From NCBI RefSeq assembly GCF_016802725.1, contig NC_052673.1:13775037-13839036 (forward strand): 64,000 nt of DNA, in the 5' to 3' direction. This document shows positions 50,901 through 62,440 of this stretch, piece after piece. Position 1 is the first letter of the stretch; each line of letters opens with the position of its first letter. Source of the stretch: Solenopsis invicta. Lineage: Eukaryota; Arthropoda; Insecta; Hymenoptera; Formicidae. The notes beneath the pieces were generated by a model that made no database searches, was not told the DNA's origin, and saw only the letters and a list, made by a program, of their open reading frames with translations. Made by a program: the position numbers and the translations under genes.

Positions 50901-53900
50901 ATGAGAAAATATCCTATTATATTTTCGGATTATATGCACATGAGATTTGTCACTCGACCAGTAGCGTTTCCACCATCTTCAACATTTATTCAGAAGCTCT
51001 TCACATTAAGAGGGATCGAGAGAGATCGCCGGAGCGTACGGAAGCGTTCTCGAGAAGTATCAAAGGGCGAGACGTGTCGTTCGAGCAGTCGATCTCCCTT
51101 CCGTTCTTCTAAAGTGCAGCTGCTATCTGCAGGTGTCCCTTCGTCTCGTTTCTATCTCTCATGGAGGTATACGGGATGATAAAGGAAAGGATTTGAAAAT
51201 TTGAGAAAACGCAGAGAGCTCACCCAAAGAAGTGAAAAGGACTTAGTCGACAAAGATCTTTGAATCAAGTTTTTAATCATTTTTAATAGAAACATTTAGT
51301 TGACTAATTTAAGTAATATATTATAAAATATTAATCATTTACTCGACTGATATCTTCCGTAAACAAAATGATAACAAATTATTGAGAATTATTGTCCCAT
51401 GGCAGTAGCCATATTTTTGATTAGCAAAAGTTTTATCTATGTTCCATTAGAAACACGCGTGTAATGTGCATAGTTGAATACTTTCTTTATTAAACCTGTT
51501 ATAAAGTTACATTGTTTTTTACGTATTTTAAATTATAAGAGGTATAGTTTTTCGAAAATATTTATCTATATTAAGCAACAGAAACTTTATGGGATTAAAA
51601 CAATAATTTTCTTCATGATACAAGTTTTGTGCATTTGCGAAACATATCTATAAAGAAATTTGAAATTCGATGTATATTAAACGATGTTCTCTTTTCGGCG
51701 AGCACATCGTGTGTTCATAAATATTCGAATGCTTTTCTTTAACACTTTATATCATCTTCTTTTGCGCGGAAACTTTTTCAGAACTGTCGTTTTTTCTTAT
51801 GCGAGCACGTAACTCGGTCGAGGTCGAGTCGAATACAACCGGGCTGCGATGCGATTCTAGAACTAAAATCAATCAGCCAGTTGGGTCGCATTTATTCGGT
51901 AAATTCCCAGCATCACGAATTTCATTCGTCGTATCTCCCGGAAACTTTGCGACGCATAAGACATGGTTCTTCGTCGTCGAAGATATTCGTCTGCGAACGT
52001 GATAAACGTTCGTTATCGCGAGCGAGATCGTTCAACACGAGTATTGGTTGTTTCGTTTTTAAGTGTTTCTATACTGCACAAAGTATATTAATCTTTGATA
52101 TATATTGCGGAAGTTTAATAATAACATTAAAATGCAGAAAATGTGAAAATAAATAAGAAATTTCTCAACAATCAAATGAAGAAAAATATAGAAGAATAAT
52201 ATAGTACGTAATATATTTTTTTATGATACTGTTGTATAAACAGTATATTAACTTACTATAAATAATAATATTGAGCTGTTATGTAATTTTTTGTATAAAG
52301 ATATTAGATTTATATAAAGAAATATTTCTGTTTATTTTTCCTTCTGATGAAGGAAAGAAATATCTTAATTAATAATCTCAAATTAATTTAATAATAAAAA
52401 TAAATACGAAGTATTTGTGTTTAAAATTCTAAATATGACTGATAGCATTATTTAAAAACAAATAATAAAAATATAGATCGGTATACAAAGAAGTAAAATA
52501 ATTTTGACAAAATAATTTAAATTTAATAGATTCTAATGAATTTAAATGATGCAATTTATTATGTTTACGTTAGCATTTTTTGCTTATTGTCAGTTAAACC
52601 GTAGTCTTTAAATATTATTCTGAAACGCGAAAATAAAATGTATCCAACACACTCGATATAATAATAGGATGAAATAGAATATCATTTTTCTCTCTATTAG
52701 AGTAGAAGAAAGATATGCCAGATAATTTTTGGTATTTGAACGTGCGAGAGTATATTGAATAGACATATACAGATAATTGGTGGGTAATTTGTTCATGAAT
52801 AGGTAAAGATTCTACGCGCTACTAGCATTAATTTGGGATGGGCATCGGTCCAGATCGAAACTAATTATTAAATTATACAAGACTGATTTATCCCTGAGAC
52901 TAAACTAAAGAAGCTTGATAAAATACAGACTGGTTTTTTCGAGAATGATGAACGAATTTTATATGTATATAATCGGCATTAACACGTCTATACGTTTTAT
53001 TAATTTAACTATTGCAATTAAAAATTAATTATTGCATTACGTCTTTCTATATAATATGTGCTTTTTTGGCTTATATTATTTTCGAAAGGTTTTTATTTCG
53101 TTGAATTTGCTTAAAAATGTCTTAAAATAAAATAAAGTTTCTAATAAAAATTAAAATTAACGACGAGAACGGGGTCAACCATTCGAGATGAGTTTCGAGG
53201 ATCATCACTTGTACTGAAACGGACATTGGTAGTATCTCGAGTTTTCATCATCGCATAATTAAGTCGATACCCTCGGCCGCCTCTTCCACTCAGCTTTCGA
53301 GGATCTTTTCGAGAATCTCGCTTTAGTTCCTGCGCGTTTACCGGAGAGAGCGCGAGCGAGCGCCTGACGTCGTTCATTAGTTCGAGTGATTTAGTGCACT
53401 TTCCTGCGGATGCTCTTAGAAAATGCAGCTACGGTCGCGCCCGACAGTGATATACCGTTGCCGAGACACATTTATGATATCAATCGAGGATAAAACTCTT
53501 TAATTTGAAAACGTCGCTCGTACGTCGTTCACTTTGCGCTTTTTATCATTTTTATTACATTCTTTATAACTAATTATTATAGGTAATTGTTATAATTTTT
53601 CATATAATAGGCAAAAGGAATTATATAAATTTACATAGGGATATAAATGACATAGTTACTGATAGTGTTCCAAATATTGGAAATTTGATCTAAAATGCTA
53701 TTCTAATATGTTAAAAAAGCATTTTAAATCAGAATTTTAGATTTAGATTTAGATTTTAGATTAGAGCTTTTATTATATCATATTACATAATTGTTACACA
53801 TTTATTTTTATTTGAAACTTTATCATTATAACATTTCACAAAAATTAAAATTTCAATCTTCTAATTAAAGGAAAGTATTTAAGATCGGATTTCCAGTCTT

Positions 53901-56581
53901 TGGGACACTGTCAGTAATTGGATCATTTTACCCTGCTATATATTCTCTTTTATTATTTGAAACTTACTTTATGCTGAAGTACTTATTTAATTCTTTTGAA
54001 GTAGATGGCATATCGATAAGTGGAATTAAATAGATCAAAATAAAATTTTGAATTTAATGAGCTATCTCTAAATTGTCTGAAAAGCTCCTATCGCCAGCGA
54101 ATTGTAAACCGACAATGGTGAGTTGTTCCACATTAAGAAAAACAGAATGTATTATGTTACGAAAACGAACGTAACTTCTGTTGAGAGAAACAATTCGTGT
54201 TTCTTGCTGTGGTTAGTTCTCTGTCGAAGGGTCGAGGACGTTCTCGAAGGGCCGAGAGGAGGATCGATCATGAGGACGGGGAGATATCTCAGAGAAAGAT
54301 AACGCTTTCCTTACCGGCGTGGTTCTCGAGATATCCACGGTCGCTGAAGAGCCAGGTAGCTTAAACGAATTTGAATGACGAACAGGACAATTCGATCCGC
54401 TCGGATAATACAGCCTTTGCTACTTCCACTTCGACAAGTTTGCCATGGGCACTGATCCCGCTCTTTCCCTTCACATTCCTCTGGTATCTTCTGGGACTGA
54501 CAGTGCCGTATCGCTACGTGGATAAGCACCCCCGTCGCCTCCTCCAGCGTTTTTGCCGCTGGGAAAGCTGTGGTGGATAAAGGGATTCACCAGAGGTGAT
54601 AGGGGTTGTAGGTAATGGCATCGCACGGGTGATCCGGGCCTCGTGGACGTGGTAATTTTGGGTTGTTTCTTTTTCCCCGAACAAAACAGAAAGATAATAC
54701 AGGACAATCAAAATATGGACGATTCAAAGTGTGAGTATCACATTTAAGATTTGCAAAGCTTTGGATATCATTTTTTGTATCTAATTCGTAAATTATGCAA
54801 GTGAGAAGGTACACAAAAACTGACCCGTATTTTTCCATTTTCCATCCATAATTTTGTTCTTCAATTGTAATTTGGATTTCTTCATACTTTAATAATGAAT
54901 TCCTCGATAGTCGCTAATTGCACAACGAGTTTTGTTAAATATGTTTTGATATGTTGATTGAATTTACATTATAATAAATTGCCATTGACAAACTAAGTTG
55001 ATAAAGAATTGTTAAAATAATATTGTTGAATAACACTATTTTAAACTTATTTTCAAAGTAACAAGGCAAAGATTATATTCTACTAACTTTTACAGTTTAC
55101 GGGGATGCATTATACGTAAATGTCTAGCTCGTATATTCCAAGATGTATTCGGCGGAGAAGAAACGTTGTAAAACAAAGTTTTTTAATTTTTTAAAGATAC
55201 CATGTGATCGGCACTTTGTTTCTTTAAGTGTATTTTTTTATAACATTTCTTTTGCCTTTATTACTTTTAAAAATGCGACTCCCTCTAATAGGACCTTTAA
55301 TATTCGAAAAGCATGTAAGTTGCATGTTAAATTAAAAATAGTTTCATGAAAGTCTCATTTTTTTGTGTCGCATTATTTTATTATTAAAAATAGTTCCGGG
55401 AGGTTCAGATTTTTGAAATAATTTATCTCAAATTAATACATATCGAAATTAATTATTAATGGCGCTCTGTCAAACACAATTCTCTAAATTAACACAAACT
55501 GCCAAAACAATCTCTTCTACCTTGCTAACGCATCTCGCGGTACAAAACTCATCGTGAAATTAGCATCCATCAGACTCACTGCTGCCGACGAGTATCCCTA
55601 AACTATAACTCTGTATCACTGTTCCCTGTGCTTACATAGCAAACTAAACGAAATATACACAGACTTATCTAACCAAAACGAAATTCTAGAGCGAATTCTA
55701 ATAGCGATATTTTTAGATGTGAGTAACTGATTGTGAGAATTGAAAAAAAAACGCTTTAATATGACATTTATAATCATATCAAACTTGTCAGTGATTATAT
55801 TGTTTTATCACAATTGTTCGGTTTATCTGCGACACGGAAAATATAATTCTTTTTTTATTTTGATATATTTAAATTTTCGGAAAATTTTTTGGGAAACATT
55901 TTTTCTATCTAAAACATTACTAAAGTGGCAGAACGATAAATTTTATCTTTTTTTTTCTCACTAAGATTCTGAAGCGAGATGTCGATCGACGTGAATAAGA
56001 CAAGTACGAAAGTAACCCCCTCCCCCCTTTTCCTCTTTTCTCCAATCAATCTTTCGCTGTATCCAGCAGCCAGACACAAGCGCTTTGCTAACATTTGTGT
56101 GATCTTTGAGATGGCTCGCTTTTCAACCCCCTCGGCTTCTTTCTTTTTATCCTCCTCAGTCACTGGCAAATCCTTCGGTGACAAGGAACGAAACGTTGCC
56201 TATAAAGGTGAGAGGCAGTTGAGAGGTGAAGCGGCGGTGTCCATCTTTGGAAGACGTCGAGGTGGATGAAGCTGTCGGTAACGAGGGCGCGATTGATGCA
56301 TTATGCGGAGGATAGAATTGCTCGTTTCGGTGTGCCGTTGATCGATCGGCCGCGGCTCGATTATCTCAGTGTGTATGCCTGCGCTATGATGTACAGAGTG
56401 CATCATTCTAAGAAATTACCAATGCTTTCTCTCGACTAGAACTGACAGGCTAGCCAGAATAAGGCCTGCAATTCACATTTGAATATTGAAAAACTTTACT
56501 AAATGTCAAATACATATTTACACTTGAACACATACATATACAATTATATATGTTCAATTACGAAATATACATTGCATATAG
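47961..56581. other. Gene-less stretch, probably intronic on the plus strand
   Basis: After the ratchet-like site at 48353-48374 come AT-rich DNA and GC islands near 48500-48790, 51000-51170, 51760-52060, 53160-53520, 54060-54660 and 55980-56400. Several islands are open in two frames or on both strands (for example 48585-48954 and 54371-54711), which argues against any one frame. A tandem ATTTAG tract lies at about 53736-53764 and a small hairpin ATACTGTT/AACAGTAT at 52226-52246. Confidence 0.4.
48353..48374 (+). promoter_or_regulatory. Juxtaposed 3'/5' splice site, candidate recursive-splicing ratchet point
   Basis: The sequence TACTTTTTTGTTTTAG is followed directly by GTAAGTTT, with the junction at 48368/48369. 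A pyrimidine tract ending in AG fused to a consensus donor GTAAGT is the defining form of a zero-nucleotide exon (ratchet point) known from long introns in flies and other animals. The acceptor ends TTTAG rather than the more usual CAG. If used, it means that this part of the window is inside a long plus-strand intron. Confidence 0.45.
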
Positions 56582-56692
56582 TATATACAGTAAAAAATAA
56601 AGTGTCCCAGAAAGTCTATTCTAAATTTTGAGTTATTTTAACTTGAAATTTAGAGTGGACTTTCTGGGACATTTTATTTTTTACTGTATATA
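56582..56692. mobile_element. 111-bp hairpin MITE
   Basis: Two arms of about 46 bp are near-perfect inverted copies (56582-56627 and 56646-56692) around a loop of about 17 nt. The core after the TATA flank reads CAGTAAAAAATAAAGTGTCC on the left and in reverse complement CAGTAAAAAATAAAATGTCC on the right, then CAGAAAGTC in both. TATATA flanks both ends. There are no coding sequences. It is probably a mariner-type MITE, inferred from the TA flanks and size. Confidence 0.8.
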
Positions 56693-59365
56693 AAACATAC
56701 AGCGTAACATGGTACTTTATATTTGTGTGTATGTATATATGTGTACGTGCGTGGATACAGCAAGTTTATTTTTATTGTATTATTTATATCATTTTATTGT
56801 TTTTCTTGCATTAATCAATATGGTTTCCAACTATGAATTGCCTTAGTTAATGGGATACCACGTTCTGTTCACATTGATGCATTGTACATAACGTTGATTC
56901 GGAGGAGAAATGCCAACCACATACACTAGTAAATAGACGTTGTATTCTGACACCGAATGCAATGTCAATGATCTTTTCAATTAGGTCACGTACTTGCTAT
57001 TGCAACTGTGTTTAAGATGCTTTGATTTTGGGCAGCCGAGCGGAATTGTCAGCTCGTTACACTCGTGCGTTTTTAGAATTACGGGCGATGGACCTTGCAA
57101 AACGCGAATTTTCCGATGCGTTTGATCGCATTAACGCGTTCTGATTAAGGTGACTGCACTCTACACACACGTGATTTCTACGGTCACAAATTATTCAAAT
57201 TGGATATAGCTTGCACGAAATATATTAACGTACGCGATTCGACTTTTCATATTTTAGTTTGACTCATCTAACTTTTTATTATTTACATTTCTTTATTTAT
57301 TTCTTTGAATAAACTATCGAATAGTTTATCAAATCACGTTTTCTTTATGTTATTTGTTGATGTAATTTATGATTACGTTTATGAATTTAATATAAATGAA
57401 AATCTAATGTTTAATACCAAAAATATAAAAACTAAAACTACTTAATTTCTGAAAATGTTAATCATAATTTTAATAATCTGTTATAGTCTTAAGTATCTTA
57501 ATTGTCATGACAATTTTAATTTACTTAATTTGCATATATTTCTCTTAATCCGATACTAATTTAATTTTTTAAAATAATAAAAATTTAAGCGTAGATTATT
57601 AAAGTATAGATATTAATTTAATACATCTTTTCATGTTACCTTGTTATTTTTAATTAATTGTTTAAAATTAATTTTTAGAATTGGTGAACTTAAATTACAG
57701 TAATATGAGAAATGCTTATCCGTATGGCAAATTTCTCCTTTCTCAAGCCGCATAAGTTCAACATTGCAAATGAGAAAATATAGCAAGTTAAGCTCATTTG
57801 TCGTAGACCGTTTGCTTGCCGTGAGGGATTGACTCGCGAACGCGTTGCCGATTTTGACGCGCGATGGTAAATGAAGAAGCATGAAAACGCAAAGCAGCGG
57901 TGCAAAATGGGAAAAGTTACACATTGTTCGCAGCCCATTTTTTTTCGCGTGTCTCATTTGAGCGGGTTTGCATATTTGGCGTGAAATTCCGCGGTACAGA
58001 AATTTGCGCAATAATATCTCAAGCCGTAGTTCTCTCTCTCTTGTATTTCTATATTCTCTTTTTTTTTCAAGTCCAGACTCTTCGTAATGGCCGCCGGGCT
58101 CGCAGTAGTTCTGGAGAAACGCCAGAGCTCGGAGGTCCTTCTGTCGCTCTTAGAATTATTATCCACTTTTCTCCGTTTTATTATTGTCGTTCGGCGACGC
58201 GGAGCTTTTCATAAGCGCTCCTTCGCTCGTCTCTACTCGTCTCCGCGTAATTACTCGTCGACATCGAGTCGCGTGTCGCGGCACCGCGCCGCGCCGCGCC
58301 GCGCTTACACCTCGCGATGCGTTAAAGCAAATTAAAAGGGACACATTTATCCGCGACAAGTTAGAAAGTTAACTGGCGGATCCGCTTTATTGTGATTTTC
58401 AGTGCGATAAAAACTGCTTTACTTCCGTTTATAACGTTTTCTGCAATTGATATGTCCCACGCTACGAGAAAGGGAATGAAGAAGCTCATAAAATAAAATA
58501 CTCCGTGATTTATTTTATTGCCGTGCAAGAAATAATTGTTTATCTGTTATTATATTTATGTATAAAATATTAAAGTGTTATATTTGAATATATTTGTATG
58601 TACAGAAAAACATGAAAGTAAGAGAGAGTTTTTTTATTTTAAAATTATTTCTAAGTTTAAAAATAAGTATTTAAATGCTTTTTTAAACATAAGTAATTAA
58701 TTACTTGCTTTATTCTTATATGCATATTACAGAGACATTAAAAACGATTGGGAAATTTACTGCAACATGCAATACATATGCATTTAAAAATATACCATTG
58801 CACGCAAAATAATACAAAATTGTTAAATCTCTATTTTTTTGTTTTAAACGCAGATATACTCTGCCATTAAAAATACAATGTTAAAAAATATTTTAAATCA
58901 TATAATCGTATAATCTGAAGCGCGAAAAAATGGCAAAATTTTGGTTTAAGAGGTTTCAAGGAATCTCGTACTTTGTGCTATTTTAAATATATTATTGTGA
59001 TTTGTAGCGAGCGACAAAAATTATGGCTGCAAAATGGCTGTGCAATTTCGCGACGGGTCGTGTATGTGTTCGACTGCAAACCGTTTAAGCTGGCAATAAA
59101 ATCCAACGATTTTGGTCGTCCTTCTGGGTCGTCTGTCCCCTCTATCCCGTAGGAGCGCAACGGAGCGTTTCCTCGTCCTTTCCCTTTCCCGTCTTTCTCG
59201 TCCTAACAGACCGCGCATTTGTAAGTCGAAACACGTCCTGAATATACGATAAAATTTTCCCCTAGATTTGGGTTCATCCCCAACTCCCGGTCGACCTTCT
59301 GCCGTGGATTCCGCGGGATCCCAGTGCACGCGTGCGTGCACTGGGTGTCTCCGAAATAACGGAAA
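56693..59365. other. Gene-less stretch with GC island
   Basis: AT-rich DNA at 57240-57680 is followed by a GC- and CpG-rich island (57760-58460). A very strong plus-strand acceptor-like tract (pyrimidines ending TTTTTTTTCAAG, AG at 58070-58071) precedes an ATG at 58087 that opens 82 codons. On the other strand, an ATG at 57922-57924 begins a hydrophobic leader-like sequence (MCNFSHFAPLLCVFMLLHL). Neither is backed by a recognisable protein. A 59320-59345 hairpin is listed separately. Confidence 0.4.
59320..59345. repeat. Perfect 11-bp hairpin
   Basis: CCCAGTGCACG at 59320-59330 pairs with CGTGCACTGGG at 59335-59345 around the loop CGTG. This is a strong GC-rich stem lying just before the 40-bp array. 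Confidence 0.9.
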
Positions 59366-59396
59366 TCTGAATGCTTCGGATTTGCGATTCGCAGAT

Positions 59397-59790
59397 CCAG
59401 TAAATCCTAATGCATCGGTCTTCTGTAATTCTGCTAGAGTGAATACGTACGCGCGCGTACGCCCCGAGTTATTTCAATTCGCGTAGTGTAAATAGAGTGC
59501 GTTGCGCGATCTTGTGCAACTTGCGGAGAGTAAATTTGAGTATTCGCTATTACTGCGAAGTGTTGAAAGTAAATTTAAGGGCGTCAGATTTCCGCGAGAA
59601 ATAGCAAGTAAATTGGATACTTTGTACTACTCTAATCTGAAAAGCAAATTTGAACGATTTGCGTTTCTCTTACTTATTTAGGAAAAGTAAATTTAAATAT
59701 CTCTATGTTTTGCGTAATATATACATCAGGCAGATTGAAATATTTTACTTTGTGCGCTAATTTGAGAGAGAGTATCTTGATTCTCTCTCA
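59397..59790. repeat. Degenerate array with about 40-bp period
   Basis: A core close to AGTAAATTTGAATAT recurs at about 59397, 59436, 59486, 59529, 59568, 59608, 59642, 59686 and 59730, so spacing is 34-50 bp and mostly near 40. Units differ a lot outside the core, but several share a TTTGCG or CTGCG element some 20-25 nt later. This is best read as an old minisatellite. A perfect palindrome CGTACGCGCGCGTACG lies inside it at 59446-59461. Confidence 0.6.
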
Positions 59791-60428
59791 AACGATAAGA
59801 GATACAATTTCATTTTCTCGCAATATCTCAATTCGATTTTGCATTATTCTAAATGACAGAGAATAACGTAAATTATTTAAAAGTTGAAACATTCGTTTTG
59901 TTCGATTTCAATTTATTTCTAGCGATATAACACTTTTGATCTTAAAGTGATGTCTATCATTAATTTAATTTCGCTGACGGCGCACATTATTTCAGAAGAA
60001 AAACACTCAAATATAATTTCTTGCATGATAAGTTAAAGGTAAATAAATCTGTCCGAGAGTTAATAATAGCGATTATTTATGCTCGGATAATTATAGTTTA
60101 CATGATCGTGAATAATTGCGCGTAGATCGATCCACGTGTTAACATCAGCGCATCCCATATACGCGTTCATACACCCCATGCAACCCTCTTCGCTTTCCGA
60201 TCGAAGGTGTATGAGCGAGACGTATGGAGAATCATCCCCTTCTGCCGGGTTTCTTCTTCCTTCTTTTTCCGCCATATATGGCCGATATGCCAAGCGATCT
60301 TACGGATTCATGGCGGTCGGTGGGGCGGATGGTGTTTTTTCCTTCTTTTTTTATTTTTTTCCCTTCTTCGTTGAGAGTGCGATGTCGCGTCCACTCGAAA
60401 CGTACGAACCGGATAGACTATCCGCGTG

Positions 60429-60473
<45 letters not shown>

Positions 60474-60740
60474 ACGTGTTTTTTGCGTTGAATGTGAGAG
60501 AAAGCACACGAAGAACGACTCTCGGCTCTCGAGTAATTACCGAGATGAAGGTGCCCGGAAAAACGGGGGACCGACGTTTGCGGGTGTGCCGAGGACCGGT
60601 GAACCCAACGATTATATAAATCAAATGACGACGATTTTATTCCTGACATTGGATCCTGTGACGACGACTGCGACGCCGAGGTCTCTCTCTTTCGACGTAT
60701 TCGTCAGTTCGCAATTAAAGCCAGATTCGACCCTTTGAAA
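59791..60740. other. Gene-less stretch with (GT)n microsatellite
   Basis: It holds AT-rich DNA, then a GC-richer block at 60100-60740 with a (GT)n run at 60432-60467. Frames of 113-200 codons on both strands run straight through the microsatellite and encode Cys-Val or Thr-His runs, so they are not genes. Confidence 0.6.
60432..60467. repeat. (GT)18 microsatellite
   Basis: A perfect GT run of about 36 nt, followed by ATGTGCACGTG. Confidence 0.95.
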
Positions 60741-60752
60741 TTTGGAGAAATG

Positions 60753-60930
60753 TAAACACGGAGTGGTTTGTGTTTTATGCTAGATAAATTTGAATATCTC
60801 CATATTCTATTGCGCTCGGGGAGCAGTAAATTGGAATACCCTGAATGTGGATAATTCATGGAAAATGCATACAAAGTTTGGTAAATTAACTTCGCTCGTT
60901 ATAGATCCTTTATTTGGCTTTGGGAAGCAG
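60753..60930. repeat. Second, smaller cluster of the 40-bp-type unit
   Basis: AGATAAATTTGAATATCTCC at 60782 closely matches AGTAAATTTAAATATCTC at 59686, including the following TAT(T/G)(C/T)TATTGCG-like part. Further related cores are AGTAAATTGGAATACC at 60825 and GGTAAATTAAC near 60881. It is separated from the main array by about 1 kb of unrelated sequence. Confidence 0.5.
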
Positions 60931-62192
60931 TAATCTTTATCACTTTTAATGGACTCGATTGCAAAAAGATTGTTCAAAGTATCGGGAAAGAGAAAATATG
61001 TTATAGTCATTTTCAGTAATATACAAAAATTCCCTTAAACAAGTGCGAATCTCCGCGGTTTCATAAGGGAAACCGTGCAAACTGCTTCAAAAGGAACTGT
61101 GTTAAGCGCGACGCTATAGAGACGCGAGCGCTCCTTTTTTTTTCTTTCGCGAGAGTTAACGATCGAACGGCATTGCGGGCAGAATGACGCGAACAACCGC
61201 GCATTCTGCGGCGAAATAAAAATTGCAGGAGTCCTCTAAATAGGTCGGATGAATCTGCGCTCGTTTCCCCGCGGTGCATATTGCCGGCACACGAACTTGC
61301 GCAAATTTCGTCCCCTTTGAGCTCGCGTCGTATTAAAATGTATGCGAGTGCCCGTTTTTCTGCCGTTTTTACGCCGTAATGGACGCAAAATTACGTTTCA
61401 TTAAGTACGCGCTTGCGCCCGATCCTCAACTACTTCGCCTTTAATCTTCTCGAGAGCTTGTCCGCTAATCGAGAACCCAACGGGATCACCGATCGAGACG
61501 CTCTCGTTATATCCCGTACTAATTTTAATGACGTCGTCGGAACGCCCACCTCGAGGAATATCGAGAAGGTTTAAAAAAAAAATCTTCGTCTTAAAATGTA
61601 TTCAAAATTTATGCCGCAGTCATATATAAAATAAATTCGAGTGAGAGGACGAAAATCGGAAATATTAATCGTATAATAACAACGATCAATTTGATTTTTG
61701 GTTCAAATTATTGGACTATTGTTGGACGGATAGAAATAAAAATTCAAATCAACAACGTAAGTAAAACTAAACGCGGAAATTAGAAAAATTTGTCATACTT
61801 TTCACTTAACACAAATTCTAATCTTATTATATTCTTTGTTTATTCAAATTCTTTTTACTCCATTAAATACTTTTAGTTTTTTTTTCTAAATTAAGAAACG
61901 ATTGTTTTACCACACTTGACTCGAATGCTTAAAAGTGTGGGTGAACGTAGACGAGTTTTTCGCACTCGTAGGAAATAGAAAACGAACGAAGCTCGATTTT
62001 CATTGACAAGAATTTACAGCACGCGGAAACTGCGATTTATCGCGACGGAACGGAATCGAAAGATATTGTTGTACTTTCTGCTTCCTGCACAATATCAACA
62101 TTCCGTAGGTAAGACATTTCTCACCATTTCACAATACTTTACGTCAGTGATATAAATATCCCGACAGACTAAAAGTTATCGTCGATGCTAAG
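60931..62192. other. Gene-less stretch
   Basis: A GC-richer island at 61060-61560 and AT-rich DNA after it. No frame has coding character. At 62108/62109 a possible splice junction (CCGTAG|GTAAGAC) follows a moderate pyrimidine tract; it is a weaker relative of the ratchet-like site at 48.4 kb. Confidence 0.5.
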
Positions 62193-62440
62193 ACGATACC
62201 AGATTTCTTAAAAAAAAAATTTTGTTCTTATGCTACGCTTGTTTGCAAAATAAAATTATACTAACAAGTATAGTTACAATTATTTCCACTGTAATTAAAA
62301 TCAAATTATGTTCCATATACATATATAATTTGATTTTAATTACAGTTGAAATAATTGTAACTATACTTGTTAGTATAATCTTATTTCGCAAACAAGCGTA
62401 GCATAAGAACGAAATTTTTTTGCAAGAAATCTAGTATCGT
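62193..62440. mobile_element. 248-bp foldback element, near-perfect inverted repeat
   Basis: The left arm (62193-62308) and right arm (62326-62440) are inverted copies of about 115 bp with only a handful of mismatches, around a 17-nt loop. The ends are ACGATAC on the left and, in reverse complement, ACGATAC on the right. Interior blocks such as TTCTTATGCTACGCTTGTTT and ACTAACAAGTATAGTTACAA are identical in both arms. It is noncoding. The close match of the arms points to a young insertion or to gene conversion between arms. Confidence 0.85.

Noticed and set aside
54371..54711. Frames on both strands, one with a hydrophobic stretch
   Set aside because: No ATG in the hydrophobic frame, no good acceptor, and the opposite strand is open in the same place.
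60136..60738. 200-codon plus-strand and 113-codon minus-strand frames
   Set aside because: Both run through a (GT)n microsatellite and encode Cys-Val or Thr-His runs; they are open because of the repeat.
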